Of a stretch of 64,000 bases of DNA, positions 38,878 to 48,325 are shown one piece after another; the stretch's first letter is position 1; each line of letters starts with the position of its first letter. Below the pieces are notes generated by a model. That model ran no database searches. It was not told the DNA's origin and saw only the letters and a list, made by a program, of their open reading frames with translations. The stretch is from Vibrio sp. RE86 (GTDB taxonomy: Bacteria; Pseudomonadota; Gammaproteobacteria; Enterobacterales; Vibrionaceae). The position numbers and the translations under genes were made by a program. The stretch is taken from contig NZ_VTXI01000004.1 of NCBI RefSeq assembly GCF_013114545.1, positions 124,001-188,000 of the forward strand. Direction: 5' to 3'.

Positions 38878-40239
38878 TCATTTAGTGATGATTTCTGGTC
38901 CCATCAGTGTCGTCGGCAACCAAGTCGATACCCATGGCACGTAAGTCACAATGATGAGGAAAAGGAACATCACCGCCACCCAAGGTAGTGCCGCTTTGAC
39001 CACTTGCATCATCGACATTTTCGCCACCCCAGCGGTCACAAACAAATTGAGACCTACCGGCGGCGTTATCATGCCGATCTCCATGTTCACTACCATCATG
39101 ATACCTAGGTGAATTGGGTCGATACCCAGTGCAATTGCAATTGGGAAAACCAATGGCGCTACGATAATCAGCAGACCCGACGGCTCCATAAACTGACCAC
39201 CAATCAGCAGTAGTACGTTCACGACAATCAAGAAAGTAATTGGCCCAAGACCAGCCGATAGCATTGACTCTGTGATCATTTGCGGAATACGTTCTTCAGT
39301 CAGGACGTGTTTTAAGATCAAAGCGTTGGCAATAATAAACAGCAGCATGATGGTCAATTTGCCCGCTTCATACAGCGTATGTTTGGTATCTTTATGCACG
39401 AACGATTGGACAATTTTCACCAAAGCTGGCTTTTTGTTCTCTTTATCCGCAAATGGCCCCATATCTTTGTAGATAAAGTTTGCAATCAAGAATGAATACA
39501 CGGCTGCGACGGCTGCTGCTTCTGTTGGCGTGAAAATACCGCCGTAGATACCACCAAGGATGATGACAACCAGCAACAAACCCCAACTTGCGTCTTTCGC
39601 AGCTGCGAACATTTCACCCCAACCGACAAATGGCTGTTTCGGTAAATTCTTTACGCGCGCAGCAATGTAGATGGCAATCATCAGCATCACACCAGCAAGA
39701 AGCCCAGGAATCACACCACCAAGGAACATTCGACCTACAGAAACATCGGTAGCAGCGGCATACACAACCATTACGATGGATGGCGGAATCAAGATGCCAA
39801 GCGTACCTGCGTTACAGATAACCCCTGCTGCGAAATCTTTTGAGTATCCGTTTTTGATCATACCCGCGATAACAATACTACCAATTGCCACAACGGTCGC
39901 CGGTGATGAACCTGATAGTGCGGCAAACATCATACATGCCACAACCGATGCCATCGCTAAACCGCCACGGAACCAACCCACCATTGCAATTGCAAAACGG
40001 ATGATTCGTTTCGCTACACCGCCTGTCGACATAAAACTTGAAGCTAGAATGAAGAAAGGAATCGCAAGCAGCGTATAGTGGCCAGCAAATGCGTTGAACA
40101 GCGTTTGAGCCACCGAAGCTAATGACGCATCAGAGTGCATCATCAAGAAAATAATACTCGATAAACCTAAAGAGACAGCAATTGGTACGCCCACCAGCAT
40201 AAAGCCAATCACCATGACGAATAAGAATAGGATTTCCAT
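38878..40239 (-). CDS. dctM: TRAP dicarboxylate transporter large membrane subunit DctM
   Basis: The 453-residue permease has about 12 or more membrane segments and uses the sodium gradient to move C4-dicarboxylates delivered by DctP. Family phrases are readable: GVPIAVSLGLSSI, FFILASSFMSTGGVAKRI, GSSPATVVAIGSIV, TPTEAAAVAAVYS and GMITPPVGLNLFVTAG. It starts 3 bp after dctQ, showing tight coupling. It is the last gene of dctPQM and convergent with the small exported protein gene. Confidence 0.97.
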   Translation of the reverse strand: MEILFLFVMVIGFMLVGVPIAVSLGLSSIIFLMMHSDASLASVAQTLFNAFAGHYTLLAIPFFILASSFMSTGGVAKRIIRFAIAMVGWFRGGLAMASVVACMMFAALSGSSPATVVAIGSIVIAGMIKNGYSKDFAAGVICNAGTLGILIPPSIVMVVYAAATDVSVGRMFLGGVIPGLLAGVMLMIAIYIAARVKNLPKQPFVGWGEMFAAAKDASWGLLLVVIILGGIYGGIFTPTEAAAVAAVYSFLIANFIYKDMGPFADKENKKPALVKIVQSFVHKDTKHTLYEAGKLTIMLLFIIANALILKHVLTEERIPQMITESMLSAGLGPITFLIVVNVLLLIGGQFMEPSGLLIIVAPLVFPIAIALGIDPIHLGIMMVVNMEIGMITPPVGLNLFVTAGVAKMSMMQVVKAALPWVAVMFLFLIIVTYVPWVSTWLPTTLMGPEIITK

Positions 40240-40242
40240 GGC

Positions 40243-40914
40243 TTAGCTCTCCTTGTTCTGGTTGTTGTTTTTATTCGGCTCCATTGCCTCGCCTGCGTCT
40301 TTGAGCTCCTCTTTTAGGGCTTCTAGTTCTTCCTCTGCTTCATGTCCCGCAATTAAGCGGTCTAATTTACCAGTCATAATCTGCACAGTAATTTGAGCAA
40401 AACGGAACGTCAGCAACGCCATACCAATGGGTAGTGCCATATAAGGGATGAAGCGAGGTAGCTTTTCGTATCGCTCACCTTCATTGAGCCAATCTGCCAT
40501 AAATTGAAGCATTTCAGGCATTGGAATATCGTCAGTCTCATACCAAGCACGATCGGTCGCAAACGGATACCAGTAGTTCCAAGCACCAACAAGCAGAAGA
40601 ATTGAAAACGCAAGACAACAAGCGGCAGCAATCAAGGCATAAATTTTTCTGAGCTGTTCAGGCGCGAGGTTAATCACGACATCCACACCGATGTGAAAAT
40701 GCTTTTTCACGCCATAAGATGCGCCGACAAGCACCATCCACGCAAACATAAACACCGTAAGTTCTAACGCCCATAAGATATTGTCATTGAACACATATCG
40801 AAATATCACGTTAGCAAAGGTAAGCAAGGTCATTGCTCCGAGAAAGAACGCGATGAGGGTCTCCTCAATTGCGTCTGTCACCTTCCCAATTCTGGCAAAA
40901 ATAGACTGTTCCAT
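40243..40914 (-). CDS. dctQ: TRAP dicarboxylate transporter small membrane subunit DctQ
   Basis: 223 residues with four membrane segments; the partner of DctM. The N-terminus IFARIGKVTDAIEETLIAFFLGAMTLLTFANVIFRYVF is diagnostic. The C-terminal tail is highly charged (ELEALKEELKDAG) and ends in an Asn/Lys-rich stretch. An insert between the last two helices (WYETDDIPMPEML) makes it longer than minimal DctQ proteins. A stable hairpin separates it from dctP upstream. Confidence 0.95.
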   Translation of the reverse strand: MEQSIFARIGKVTDAIEETLIAFFLGAMTLLTFANVIFRYVFNDNILWALELTVFMFAWMVLVGASYGVKKHFHIGVDVVINLAPEQLRKIYALIAAACCLAFSILLLVGAWNYWYPFATDRAWYETDDIPMPEMLQFMADWLNEGERYEKLPRFIPYMALPIGMALLTFRFAQITVQIMTGKLDRLIAGHEAEEELEALKEELKDAGEAMEPNKNNNQNKES

Positions 40915-40945
40915 AAGTTACTTCGCTTTATCGCAGGTAAAGAAA

Positions 40946-40989
40946 GGCCCTCTTCCCGATATACCTGTTAATCAGATATTAAGAGGGCC
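40946..40989 (-). terminator. Intercistronic hairpin between dctP and dctQ
   Basis: On the minus strand GGCCCTCTT and AAGAGGGCC form a 9-bp stem with a 26-nt loop, followed by TTTCTTT. It probably acts as a partial terminator or 3' stabiliser, giving more DctP than membrane subunits. Confidence 0.75.
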
Positions 40990-41011
40990 AAAAGTTAGGG
41001 GGATATAGTTA

Positions 41012-42007
41012 TTATTTGTTTGAAGCTAGTGCCGCTTCGATCAGATCAGAACCGATGTCCTTCTCAAACTTCTTCCACACAGGTTGAAGAGCCGTCACCC
41101 ACTGTTGACGCTGTTCTGGAGTAAGCGTACGTACTTCACCACCCGCTTCGATGATGTTGTTCTTGTTCGCTAGGTTAACGCGTGAAGACTCTGCATTACG
41201 TGTTTCTGTCACTTCTTGAATGATCTTAGCTAGCTGATTACGTTGATCATCTGGTAGACCTTTCCAGAAGTCTTTAGACGTAACTACTAGGTAATCTAGG
41301 ATGCCGTGGTTAGTCTCAGTAATGCCGTCTTGTACTTCAAAGAACTTCTTACCGTAGATGTTTGACCATGTGTTTTCTTGACCATCGATAACCTTAGTTT
41401 GTAGGCCGCCATACACTTCTTTGAATGACATTTTCTGTGGGTTTGCACCAAGTTGCTCAAACTGAGCAACCAACACGTCAGAAGCTTGAACACGGAACTT
41501 CAGACCTTCTGCATCTGCAGGCGTCAGTAGCGGCTTGTTAGCCGACATCTGCTTCATACCATTGTGCCAGAACGCCAGACCTTGCAGACCACGACGACGC
41601 ATCGCATTTTTCAGCTTTTCACCAGACTCAGAGTTTTGGAAACGATCCACCGCTTCAACATCTTCAAATAGGAATGGCAAATCGAAAATACGGTACTTCT
41701 TCGTGAACTTTTCAAATTTAGAAAGAGAAGGGGCAGCAAATTGCACGTCACCGTTTAGCAGCGCTTCAAGCACTTTGTTGTCATCATAAAGCGTCGAGTT
41801 TGGGAAAACCTGCATACACATTTTTCCATCCATCTCTTCGTTAACACGTTTTTCGAGTAATGAAGCCGCGATACCTTTGGGGTGTTTATCTGTGTTGGTT
41901 ACGTGGCTGAACTTAATCACCGTTTCACCAGGGTCACAGTTCGCCGCTGCATTAAAACTGGTCACAGCAAGAATCGAAGCAGATAGTAGGGTCAATGGCT
42001 TAAACAT
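41012..42007 (-). CDS. dctP: TRAP dicarboxylate transporter periplasmic binding protein DctP
   Basis: 331 residues with a signal peptide (MFKPLTLLSASILAVTSFNAAA|NCDPG). The TRAP-type fold is shown by IKFSHVTNTDKHPKG, the conserved Arg region LKFRVQASDVLVAQFEQLGANP, VYGGLQTKVIDGQENTWSNI and VVTSKDFWKGLP. The Arg in KFRVQ binds the substrate carboxylate in this family. It is the first gene of dctPQM and is driven by the sigma-54 promoter 57 bp upstream. DctD is the likely activator. Confidence 0.96.
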   Translation of the reverse strand: MFKPLTLLSASILAVTSFNAAANCDPGETVIKFSHVTNTDKHPKGIAASLLEKRVNEEMDGKMCMQVFPNSTLYDDNKVLEALLNGDVQFAAPSLSKFEKFTKKYRIFDLPFLFEDVEAVDRFQNSESGEKLKNAMRRRGLQGLAFWHNGMKQMSANKPLLTPADAEGLKFRVQASDVLVAQFEQLGANPQKMSFKEVYGGLQTKVIDGQENTWSNIYGKKFFEVQDGITETNHGILDYLVVTSKDFWKGLPDDQRNQLAKIIQEVTETRNAESSRVNLANKNNIIEAGGEVRTLTPEQRQQWVTALQPVWKKFEKDIGSDLIEAALASNK

Positions 42008-42280
42008 TATTATTCTCCTTGTTAAATGAACAACCCCATCACTGGGCGTTGATACATTGATAAGGGCAATATGTAGGCCAACTAATCAAACTAAAATTAA
42101 ATAAATAAAATCATAAACTTAGAATACCCCAAAAAACCTAACGTGATATGACGCAAAATGCGCTATCTAATTTGGGTAGGAATCCACCCATTGAACTAAA
42201 CGGTTTGGGTGACTTTTCGCTAATTAAGGAAGTGATGAGGAGAAAGCCTCAATCGGGATAGATAAGGGCTCAGATAAAAC
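42008..42280 (-). promoter_or_regulatory. Control region of dctPQM
   Basis: The right part of the 440-bp gap between the sugar ABC operon and dctP. Besides the sigma-54 element it holds two dyad-like stretches upstream that could be DctD sites: around 42150-42168 (GACGCAAAATGCGC) and 42174-42189 (GGGTAGGAATCCACCC). Their identity is inferred from position only. Confidence 0.45.
42064..42081 (-). promoter_or_regulatory. Sigma-54 promoter of dctPQM
   Basis: On the minus strand TTGGCCTACATATTGCCC contains the invariant GG-N10-GC of -24/-12 promoters. It lies 57 bp upstream of the dctP ATG and fits control by the neighbouring DctD. Confidence 0.85.
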
Positions 42281-42384
42281 AAATGGCAGCCCATTGAGCT
42301 GCCATTTTCGTTACAGAGATGAGGTGAGCAATAAGGAGACATGATTGCCCACCTCCACTCACATTGCATGAAACTCACTTCATG
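42281..42384 (-). terminator. Terminator and hairpin cluster after the sugar ABC operon
   Basis: Three stems follow the last gene: CATGAA/TTCATG (about 42367-42384), GAGGTGAGCAAT/ATTGCCCACCTC (42321-42355) and AAATGGCAGC/GCTGCCATTT (42281-42307), the last with a T-rich tail on the minus strand. The last is the best terminator. Confidence 0.75.
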
Positions 42385-42447
42385 CTATGCCTTAAGCTTA
42401 GCCGAGAATATCAATTTTACTAACAAACATATCAGTAATTTGCCACC

Positions 42448-43563
42448 CTACTGAAATTCAATGCGATTCTCTGTCACTGCATCAAAAAACACCGCTTTTG
42501 ACAAATCAAAGTGCAAAGGAGCAATTTCACCTGCCGTCACCTCAAATTCTGGCGACAAACGACATGCGACTTCCTGCTCGTTAACCTTAATCATCGCGAT
42601 GGTATCTGGCCCTGTCGGCTCTAGCACTTCTAGCATCAGATCCAACTTCGTTGTCGCGACAGACTCTTGGTTCTCCGCATCTGTGATATGTTCAGGTCTA
42701 AGGCCAATAACCACCTCTTTCCCATCCTGCTCACGCATCGAGGCAGGAAGATTAATATGGTGCTCTTGCCCGTTTCCGCCTTTTACTTTGATCACAGGCT
42801 TATCGTCATCATTTAAATCCACCATGGTTTTGATGAAGTTCATTGATGGTGAACCCATAAATCCTGCCACAAACATATTGTTTGGCTTGTTGTAGATCTC
42901 TTGAGGTGTGCCTAGCTGTTGAAGCTCGCCGTCTTTCATCACCGCAATTCGATCGGCAAGCGTCATCGCCTCAATTTGGTCATGAGTAACGTACACAATC
43001 GTCGTGTTCAGTTGTTGATGTAGGCGCTTAATTTGGTGGCGCATCTCGACACGCAGTTTTGCATCTAGGTTCGACAACGGTTCATCGAAAAGATAAAGCT
43101 TAGGACGACGAGCCAATGCACGCCCCATTGCGACACGCTGACGTTGACCACCCGACAGCTGAGAAGGTTTACGGTCAAGTAAGTGATCAATTTGCAGCAT
43201 TGCCGCCACGCGCTCGACTTCCGCATCAATCTCTTGTTGAGGCATCTTGCGAATTTTTAGGCCAAATTCGATATTGCCGCGCACCGTCATGTTTGGATAG
43301 AGCGCATAAGACTGGAACACCATCGCAATATCACGGTCTTTTGGCTCCACATCAGAGACATCATTACCATCTATAACGATTTCACCAGAGCTGATGTTTT
43401 CAAGTCCCGCAATGGTATTCATCAAAGTCGATTTACCACACCCCGATGGGCCAACTAAGATAAGAAACTCACCTGAGTCGATATCAATGTCTATGCCTTT
43501 TAGTGTCTCTTGATCCGCTTTTGGGTAGGTTTTGCGGATTTGTTTAAGTTCAAGTGTTGCCAT
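42448..43563 (-). CDS. Sugar ABC transporter ATP-binding protein (MalK/UgpC/GtsD type)
   Basis: The 371-residue ATPase of a carbohydrate uptake system. Walker A is GPSGCGKST at 38-46, the signature is LSGGQRQR (about 135) and Walker B is LYLFDEPLSNLDAKL. A C-terminal OB-type regulatory domain (about 240-371) has EVVIGLRPEHI. This is the CUT1 class that serves di- and monosaccharide or glycerol-phosphate importers. Gene content and the linked two-component pair point to the glucose/mannose GtsABCD type. It is 5 bp downstream of the second permease. Confidence 0.92.
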   Translation of the reverse strand: MATLELKQIRKTYPKADQETLKGIDIDIDSGEFLILVGPSGCGKSTLMNTIAGLENISSGEIVIDGNDVSDVEPKDRDIAMVFQSYALYPNMTVRGNIEFGLKIRKMPQQEIDAEVERVAAMLQIDHLLDRKPSQLSGGQRQRVAMGRALARRPKLYLFDEPLSNLDAKLRVEMRHQIKRLHQQLNTTIVYVTHDQIEAMTLADRIAVMKDGELQQLGTPQEIYNKPNNMFVAGFMGSPSMNFIKTMVDLNDDDKPVIKVKGGNGQEHHINLPASMREQDGKEVVIGLRPEHITDAENQESVATTKLDLMLEVLEPTGPDTIAMIKVNEQEVACRLSPEFEVTAGEIAPLHFDLSKAVFFDAVTENRIEFQ

Positions 43564-43568
43564 GATAA

Positions 43569-44426
43569 TTATCCTTTTACCGATCCCGCGGTTAAGCCAC
43601 GAACAAAATATTTTCCTGCTAAGACATACACCAGCAGCGTCGGCAGCGCAGCAATGATCGCCGCGGCCATGTCGACGTTGTATTCCTTCACGCCGGTACT
43701 GGTGTTGACCAAGTTGTTAAGTGCCACTGTTATCGGCTGGGTTTCAGAGCCGGAGTAAACGACGCCGAACAAGAAGTCATTCCAAATCGCTGTAAACTGC
43801 CATATAACGGTGACCATAATGATAGGCGTTGAAATCGGCAGTAAGATTTTAAAGAAGATGGTAAAGAAGCCAGCTCCATCCAACTTCGCAGCCTTGACCA
43901 ACTCGTCAGGAATGCTGATATAGAAATTACGGAAAAACAGCGTAGTAAACGCCATGCCATAGATAACATGAACAATAACAAGCCCTGCCGTTGTGTTAGC
44001 TAGTCCAAGTTTGCCAAGAACCGTAGCCATTGGTAGCAAGACCACTTGAAACGGAATAAAGCAACCAAACAGCAGTAAGCTAAAGAACAGATTCGAACCA
44101 CGGAATTGCCACTTCGTTACTACGTAGCCATTGAATGCACCGAGTAAGGTTGAAATTGCGACCGCAGGAATCACCATCTGGAATGAGTTCCAGAAATAGC
44201 CTTTAACGCCCTCACACTTAACGCCTGTACAAGCGCTATCCCACGCTTTAAACCATGCATCAAACACCCACTCTGTTGGCAAACTCATCAAGTTACCCGC
44301 CTTAATATCAGGCAATGTTTTGAATGAGGTAATGACCATCACAAACAGTGGCATTAGGTAAACCAAGCAGAAAAACAGCAGGGTTGAGTAAATAAACAGA
44401 CGAGAGAAATTTATACCATTGATCAT
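43569..44426 (-). CDS. Sugar ABC transporter permease 2 (GtsC type)
   Basis: 285 residues, six membrane segments. The EAA loop for contact with the ATPase is seen as SIPDELVKAAKLDGAGFFTIFFKILLPISTP. The periplasmic loop contains CTGVKCEGVKGYFWNS with two cysteines, also seen in GtsC-like permeases. The start overlaps the stop of the first permease by 4 bp. Confidence 0.92.
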   Translation of the reverse strand: MINGINFSRLFIYSTLLFFCLVYLMPLFVMVITSFKTLPDIKAGNLMSLPTEWVFDAWFKAWDSACTGVKCEGVKGYFWNSFQMVIPAVAISTLLGAFNGYVVTKWQFRGSNLFFSLLLFGCFIPFQVVLLPMATVLGKLGLANTTAGLVIVHVIYGMAFTTLFFRNFYISIPDELVKAAKLDGAGFFTIFFKILLPISTPIIMVTVIWQFTAIWNDFLFGVVYSGSETQPITVALNNLVNTSTGVKEYNVDMAAAIIAALPTLLVYVLAGKYFVRGLTAGSVKG

Positions 44427-45346
44427 GATTTTTTCTCCCTAAGTTCTGAGTACAGATAAGGCACTAGAATCGCTAAAATACCCGCAAGCATCATCATCGC
44501 ACTGGCTGCACCTAAGCCAATCTGTCCGCGAGTAAATGAGTGCGCATACATAAACAGCGCAGGAAGGTCCGAAGAGTAACCAGGGCCACCCGCAGTCATT
44601 GCTGTTACCAAGTCAAAACTCTTGATAGCGATGTGTGACGTGATAATCACGGCACTAAAGAATACCGGTCTTAAACACGGCATGATAATGCGCCAGTAGA
44701 TGGTTGGCAGATTAGCACCATCAATCTGTGCCGCTTTAATAATTGAAGAGTCGATACCACGAAGACCCGCTAAGAACATCGCCATCACGAAACCTGAAGA
44801 TTGCCATACCGCAGCAATAACCAGTGTGTAGACCGACATATCAGAGTTAACGAGCCAATCAAATTTAAAGTCGGTAAAGCCCCAATCTTGCATTAACTTT
44901 TCAATGCCAAGACCTGGGTTTAAAATCCATTTCCACGCCGTACCCGTCACAATAAATGACAGTGCCATCGGGTAGAGATAAATAGTTCGAATCGCGCCTT
45001 CTTGACGAATGTTTTGATCCAGCAAAATGGCGAGGCCGACACCTAAACCAATTGCAACGATCATAAACAGTAAGCCAAACAGGCCAAGGTTAGTAATTGA
45101 AGTAATCCAACGATCGTTTTCCATCAGCTTTTCATACTGAGCAAAGCCAACAAAGTTGAAGCTTGGTAAAAAACGAGAATTGGTCATTGAAAGCGCCGCT
45201 GTCCAAAAGATGTAACCGTAGATACAAACCACAGTCACGAGTACAGTCGGGGCAAGAACGATTTTCGGTAGCCATAGCTGAAGTCGGTCAGCCAAGTTGG
45301 GCTTAAACGACGACTTCTTCTCGTACCGGTTAACAACATGCTCCAT
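44423..45346 (-). CDS. Sugar ABC transporter permease 1 (GtsB type)
   Basis: 307 residues with a basic cytoplasmic N-terminus (VNRYEKKSSFKPNLADRLQ) and six membrane segments. The EAA loop is LRGIDSSIIKAAQIDGANLPTIYWRIIMPCLRP. AMTAGGPGYSSDLPALFMY is typical of CUT1 permeases for monosaccharides. It is separated from the binding-protein gene by 136 bp that hold two hairpins. Confidence 0.92.
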   Translation of the reverse strand: MEHVVNRYEKKSSFKPNLADRLQLWLPKIVLAPTVLVTVVCIYGYIFWTAALSMTNSRFLPSFNFVGFAQYEKLMENDRWITSITNLGLFGLLFMIVAIGLGVGLAILLDQNIRQEGAIRTIYLYPMALSFIVTGTAWKWILNPGLGIEKLMQDWGFTDFKFDWLVNSDMSVYTLVIAAVWQSSGFVMAMFLAGLRGIDSSIIKAAQIDGANLPTIYWRIIMPCLRPVFFSAVIITSHIAIKSFDLVTAMTAGGPGYSSDLPALFMYAHSFTRGQIGLGAASAMMMLAGILAILVPYLYSELREKKS

Positions 45347-45407
45347 AACGAGTCCTTACGTTACAACACCCAGATCCCACGCCGGATCAGGTAAAGGAAG
45401 GGCGAAC

Positions 45408-45470
45408 AAGCTCCCCACAAGCTTGAACGCCCTTTGGGGTGTGAGAGACCAGCCGGAGAATAGACTGGTC
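45408..45470 (-). terminator. Intercistronic hairpins between binding-protein and permease genes
   Basis: Nearest the binding-protein gene is GACCAG/CTGGTC (45447-45470). Then AAGGGCG...CGCCCTT with an inner AAGCT/AGCTT stem (45408-45434) forms a long, stable hairpin. There is little T-run, so stabilising the 5' message or partial attenuation is more likely than full termination. Confidence 0.65.
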
Positions 45471-45482
45471 ATTGCTAGCGAT

Positions 45483-46730
45483 TTAGATGGCTGCTTTTAC
45501 TGCTTTAGCCAGTTTCTGCGCCGCTAGCTGAGGATCCGCTTTATCATCGTTAAAGAAGTTAGTCACGACGTCATAGATCGCACCCTGCGCGTAGCTTGTG
45601 GTCGATAGACCATGAGCCATACTCGGTACAAGATCACCCGACTGTGCACTCGCTTTGAACGTTGCCATAGAGTCCAGTGCACATTGGTCGAACTTCGCCA
45701 TGTCCATATCTAGACGAACAGGAATAGAGCCTTTGTTGAGGTTGAAGACTTCTTGGAAATCTTTAGTAAGGATGGTACGAGCAAGATCTTGCTGTGCTTG
45801 TTGATTGCTTTTATCGCTAAGTTCAAAGAACGCGAAGCTATCAATGTTGAACGTAAACTGCCCATTAGTACCCGGCGCTGGCGCACAGATGTAGTCTTTA
45901 CCTGGCACTTTACCTGCCGCTGTAAATTCGCCTTTTGCCCAGTCACCCATGATCTGCATTGCAGCTTCGCCATTGATAACCATCGATGTCGCTACGTTCC
46001 AGTCACGACCTGGTGAGTTTGAATCAATGTAATCACGAATGCGCTTAAACTTGGTGAACACTTCCACCATCTTATCGCCAGACAGCGTATCCATATCTAG
46101 CTCAACAAACGCTTTGTTGTAGTCTTCGCTGCCAAGTACATCCAATGCTACGGCTTCAAATACCGTCGCATCCTGCCAAGGCTGACCACCATGAGCTAAA
46201 GGAACGTAGCCCGCCGCTTTAATTTTGTCAGCCGCTGCGAAGAACTCATCCAAAGTCGTTGGCAGTTCAACACCCGACTTTTCTAACACTTCTGGATTTG
46301 CCCAAATCCAGTTTACGCGGTGAACGTTCACTGGCACTGCAACGTACTCACCGTCGAACTTCATTACGTTAGTCACAACCGACGGTAGGATCTCATCCCA
46401 GTTCTCTTGCTTACCTGTGCTATCAAGGGATGTCAGAAAGCCTAACCCACCCCACTCTTGGATATCATGACCTTTGATCTGTGCCGCCGAAGGTGGGTTA
46501 CCTGATACTGCACGTGTTTTCAGTACTGTCATCGCTGACTCACCGCCACCACCAGCAACAGCGAAATCTTTCCAAGTGTGGTTTTGTTTCTCTAGCATCT
46601 CTTTAAGGACAGCTGCCGATTTCGCTTCACCACCGGCAGTCCACCAGTGAAGAACTTCAACTTCGCCCGCATTAGCTAGGTTGGCAGCAGAAAGTAGAGA
46701 AAGAGTAAGTAGGGTTTTATTAAGTTTCAT
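45483..46730 (-). CDS. Sugar ABC transporter substrate-binding protein (GtsA type, probable glucose)
   Basis: 415 residues with a signal peptide ([30 protein letters not shown]). The opening [24 protein letters not shown] and [17 protein letters not shown] are close to the glucose-binding proteins of Pseudomonas and Thermus type. Aromatic residues suited to sugar stacking are frequent (HWW, WTAGG, WDEIL). It is the first gene of the operon, downstream of the two-component genes with a 143-bp gap containing a 22-bp palindrome. Confidence 0.9.
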   Translation of the reverse strand: MKLNKTLLTLSLLSAANLANAGEVEVLHWWTAGGEAKSAAVLKEMLEKQNHTWKDFAVAGGGGESAMTVLKTRAVSGNPPSAAQIKGHDIQEWGGLGFLTSLDSTGKQENWDEILPSVVTNVMKFDGEYVAVPVNVHRVNWIWANPEVLEKSGVELPTTLDEFFAAADKIKAAGYVPLAHGGQPWQDATVFEAVALDVLGSEDYNKAFVELDMDTLSGDKMVEVFTKFKRIRDYIDSNSPGRDWNVATSMVINGEAAMQIMGDWAKGEFTAAGKVPGKDYICAPAPGTNGQFTFNIDSFAFFELSDKSNQQAQQDLARTILTKDFQEVFNLNKGSIPVRLDMDMAKFDQCALDSMATFKASAQSGDLVPSMAHGLSTTSYAQGAIYDVVTNFFNDDKADPQLAAQKLAKAVKAAI

Positions 46731-46853
46731 TATTATCTTCCATGTATTGGATTAGACATTCAGGCCTACTGCTTGATGACCCCAAGCGTTCTTGCTTGTA
46801 CTTAATCGAGTCTATCCAAATAGAATTTTTAGATTGAAACAAACCGTAATGAC

Positions 46854-46875
46854 AATGTAACAACAATGTTACATT
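46854..46875. promoter_or_regulatory. 22-bp palindrome upstream of the sugar ABC operon
   Basis: AATGTAACA-ACAA-TGTTACATT is a perfect 9-bp inverted repeat overlapping the stop of the histidine kinase gene, 124 bp upstream of the binding-protein start. It is an operator candidate for the adjacent response regulator. It could also fold as an RNA hairpin ending the kinase message, but no T-run follows. Confidence 0.5.
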
Positions 46876-48325
46876 ACACCTCAAGCCCCTGTGGGATATA
46901 GACTTGTGCTCTGAGACCTTTAATCGGTAAGTTGTCAATAATGAGATCTCCACCGTGCCCATGTAAGATATTTCGGCAGATCCCAAGCCCTAAACCGTGT
47001 CCGGTATCATCCTTTGCCAATCGATAATAAGGCTCGAACACAGCCTCTAACTTGTCCTCTGGGATGCCCGGTCCTTGGTCGCAAATCACCACTTGGACCC
47101 ACTCTTCAGTGCTTATAATCTCGACCTCGGCGTGAACCCCATACTTTACGGCGTTGTCGATTAGATTGCTTAATACCCGCTTCATCGCCAGTGGTTTGGC
47201 AACAATCGGCTCAAGTGTTTGAGGTTCAAACTGAACTCGCTGTTGAGAATGGTTAAGTGGCTCAATAATGCTAGCAATCAGTTCATTGAGATCGATATAG
47301 GTGTTGTTTTCATGCAAGTCTGTGTCTTGAACACATTGCAACGCGCCTTTTACCATCATCTCCAACTCATCCAAGTCACGATTAAACTTATCTCTTTTGG
47401 CATCGTTTTCTAGCAACTCGGCTCTTAACCTAAGTCTAGTGATGGGTGTTTTCAGATCGTGAGAAATCGCGGAGAAAAGATGTTCTCGATCCGCGACATA
47501 ACGGCGAATACGTTGCTGCATCCTATTAAATGCTCGCGTTGCGGTAATAAGCTCGCTCGCGCCTTCTTCTTTTAACGGCGCCTGTTCAATGTCCATACTC
47601 ATCTCATTGGCCGCTTTCGCCAAACGTTTGAGAGGTTTGACTTGCCGACGAACTAATAGGTAGGTGAGCACAAGAAGAATCGCGGTAGAGAAGATAAGAA
47701 ACAGAATTTGCTCTCGACCAATTAAGGTGTCATCAAGTGTCACATAAGGCGCAGGAAGAAGCGCCGCTATATAGACCCACTCATGAGTGGTTAATTCAAT
47801 CTGCACCACCAAGATAGGCGGATCGATAGGATCTAGCGTTAGCGTATGATGAGCCCATGATCTCGGCAGATCGTGCAGGTAAATGTCATTTTTGAGGAGG
47901 CGCAGATTATCTGCGTGAGAGAAGTCGACTGAAATGCTCTCTACTTTGGTCAGCTTGCTGTTTAGTACCCCCTCGATCGCCTCTATGGATGCACGCTTTA
48001 ACGGTGTATCCGTAATGGGGTCGACGACCAGCTGCTCTTTGTTGAACGAGACAAAAAAACGAGTTCCCCCCATATTACGAATTTGGTCTAAAACAATATG
48101 ACGATATCGAACCGGGAGCGATTGAAAGAACGTCACAGTTGAAGCAAACATATTGGCCATGCTCTGCGACGCGTCACGTATTCCTGCTAGCTCTTTGTGC
48201 TTTGATTCCGTGTACCAAATACTGGTGGCCACACCTTGAGCCAGAATGACGGCCAACAACGTCAGCCCTAGGGTTCGCCCAACTAAAGAGTTAGGTTTGA
48301 TCCACCGCCAACCTTTACTGCTCAT
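46874..48325 (-). CDS. Sensor histidine kinase (GtrS/EnvZ-like) of the sugar transporter locus
   Basis: 483 residues. Two membrane segments (about 15-35 and 205-225) enclose a periplasmic sensor of about 165 residues. HAMP, then the H-box FSAISHDLKTPITRLRLR, N-box LSNLIDNAVKYG, and the G-boxes DQGPGIP and GLGLGI follow. The RLRLRAE sequence and the neighbourhood resemble Pseudomonas GtrS, which responds to glucose catabolites (2-ketogluconate or 6-phosphogluconate). The start overlaps the regulator stop by 11 bp. Confidence 0.9.
   Translation of the reverse strand: MSSKGWRWIKPNSLVGRTLGLTLLAVILAQGVATSIWYTESKHKELAGIRDASQSMANMFASTVTFFQSLPVRYRHIVLDQIRNMGGTRFFVSFNKEQLVVDPITDTPLKRASIEAIEGVLNSKLTKVESISVDFSHADNLRLLKNDIYLHDLPRSWAHHTLTLDPIDPPILVVQIELTTHEWVYIAALLPAPYVTLDDTLIGREQILFLIFSTAILLVLTYLLVRRQVKPLKRLAKAANEMSMDIEQAPLKEEGASELITATRAFNRMQQRIRRYVADREHLFSAISHDLKTPITRLRLRAELLENDAKRDKFNRDLDELEMMVKGALQCVQDTDLHENNTYIDLNELIASIIEPLNHSQQRVQFEPQTLEPIVAKPLAMKRVLSNLIDNAVKYGVHAEVEIISTEEWVQVVICDQGPGIPEDKLEAVFEPYYRLAKDDTGHGLGLGICRNILHGHGGDLIIDNLPIKGLRAQVYIPQGLEV

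Noticed and set aside
40946..40989. dctP-dctQ hairpin as an insertion remnant
   Set aside because: Only a 9-bp stem, no target duplication and the usual position of expression-balancing hairpins after binding-protein genes.
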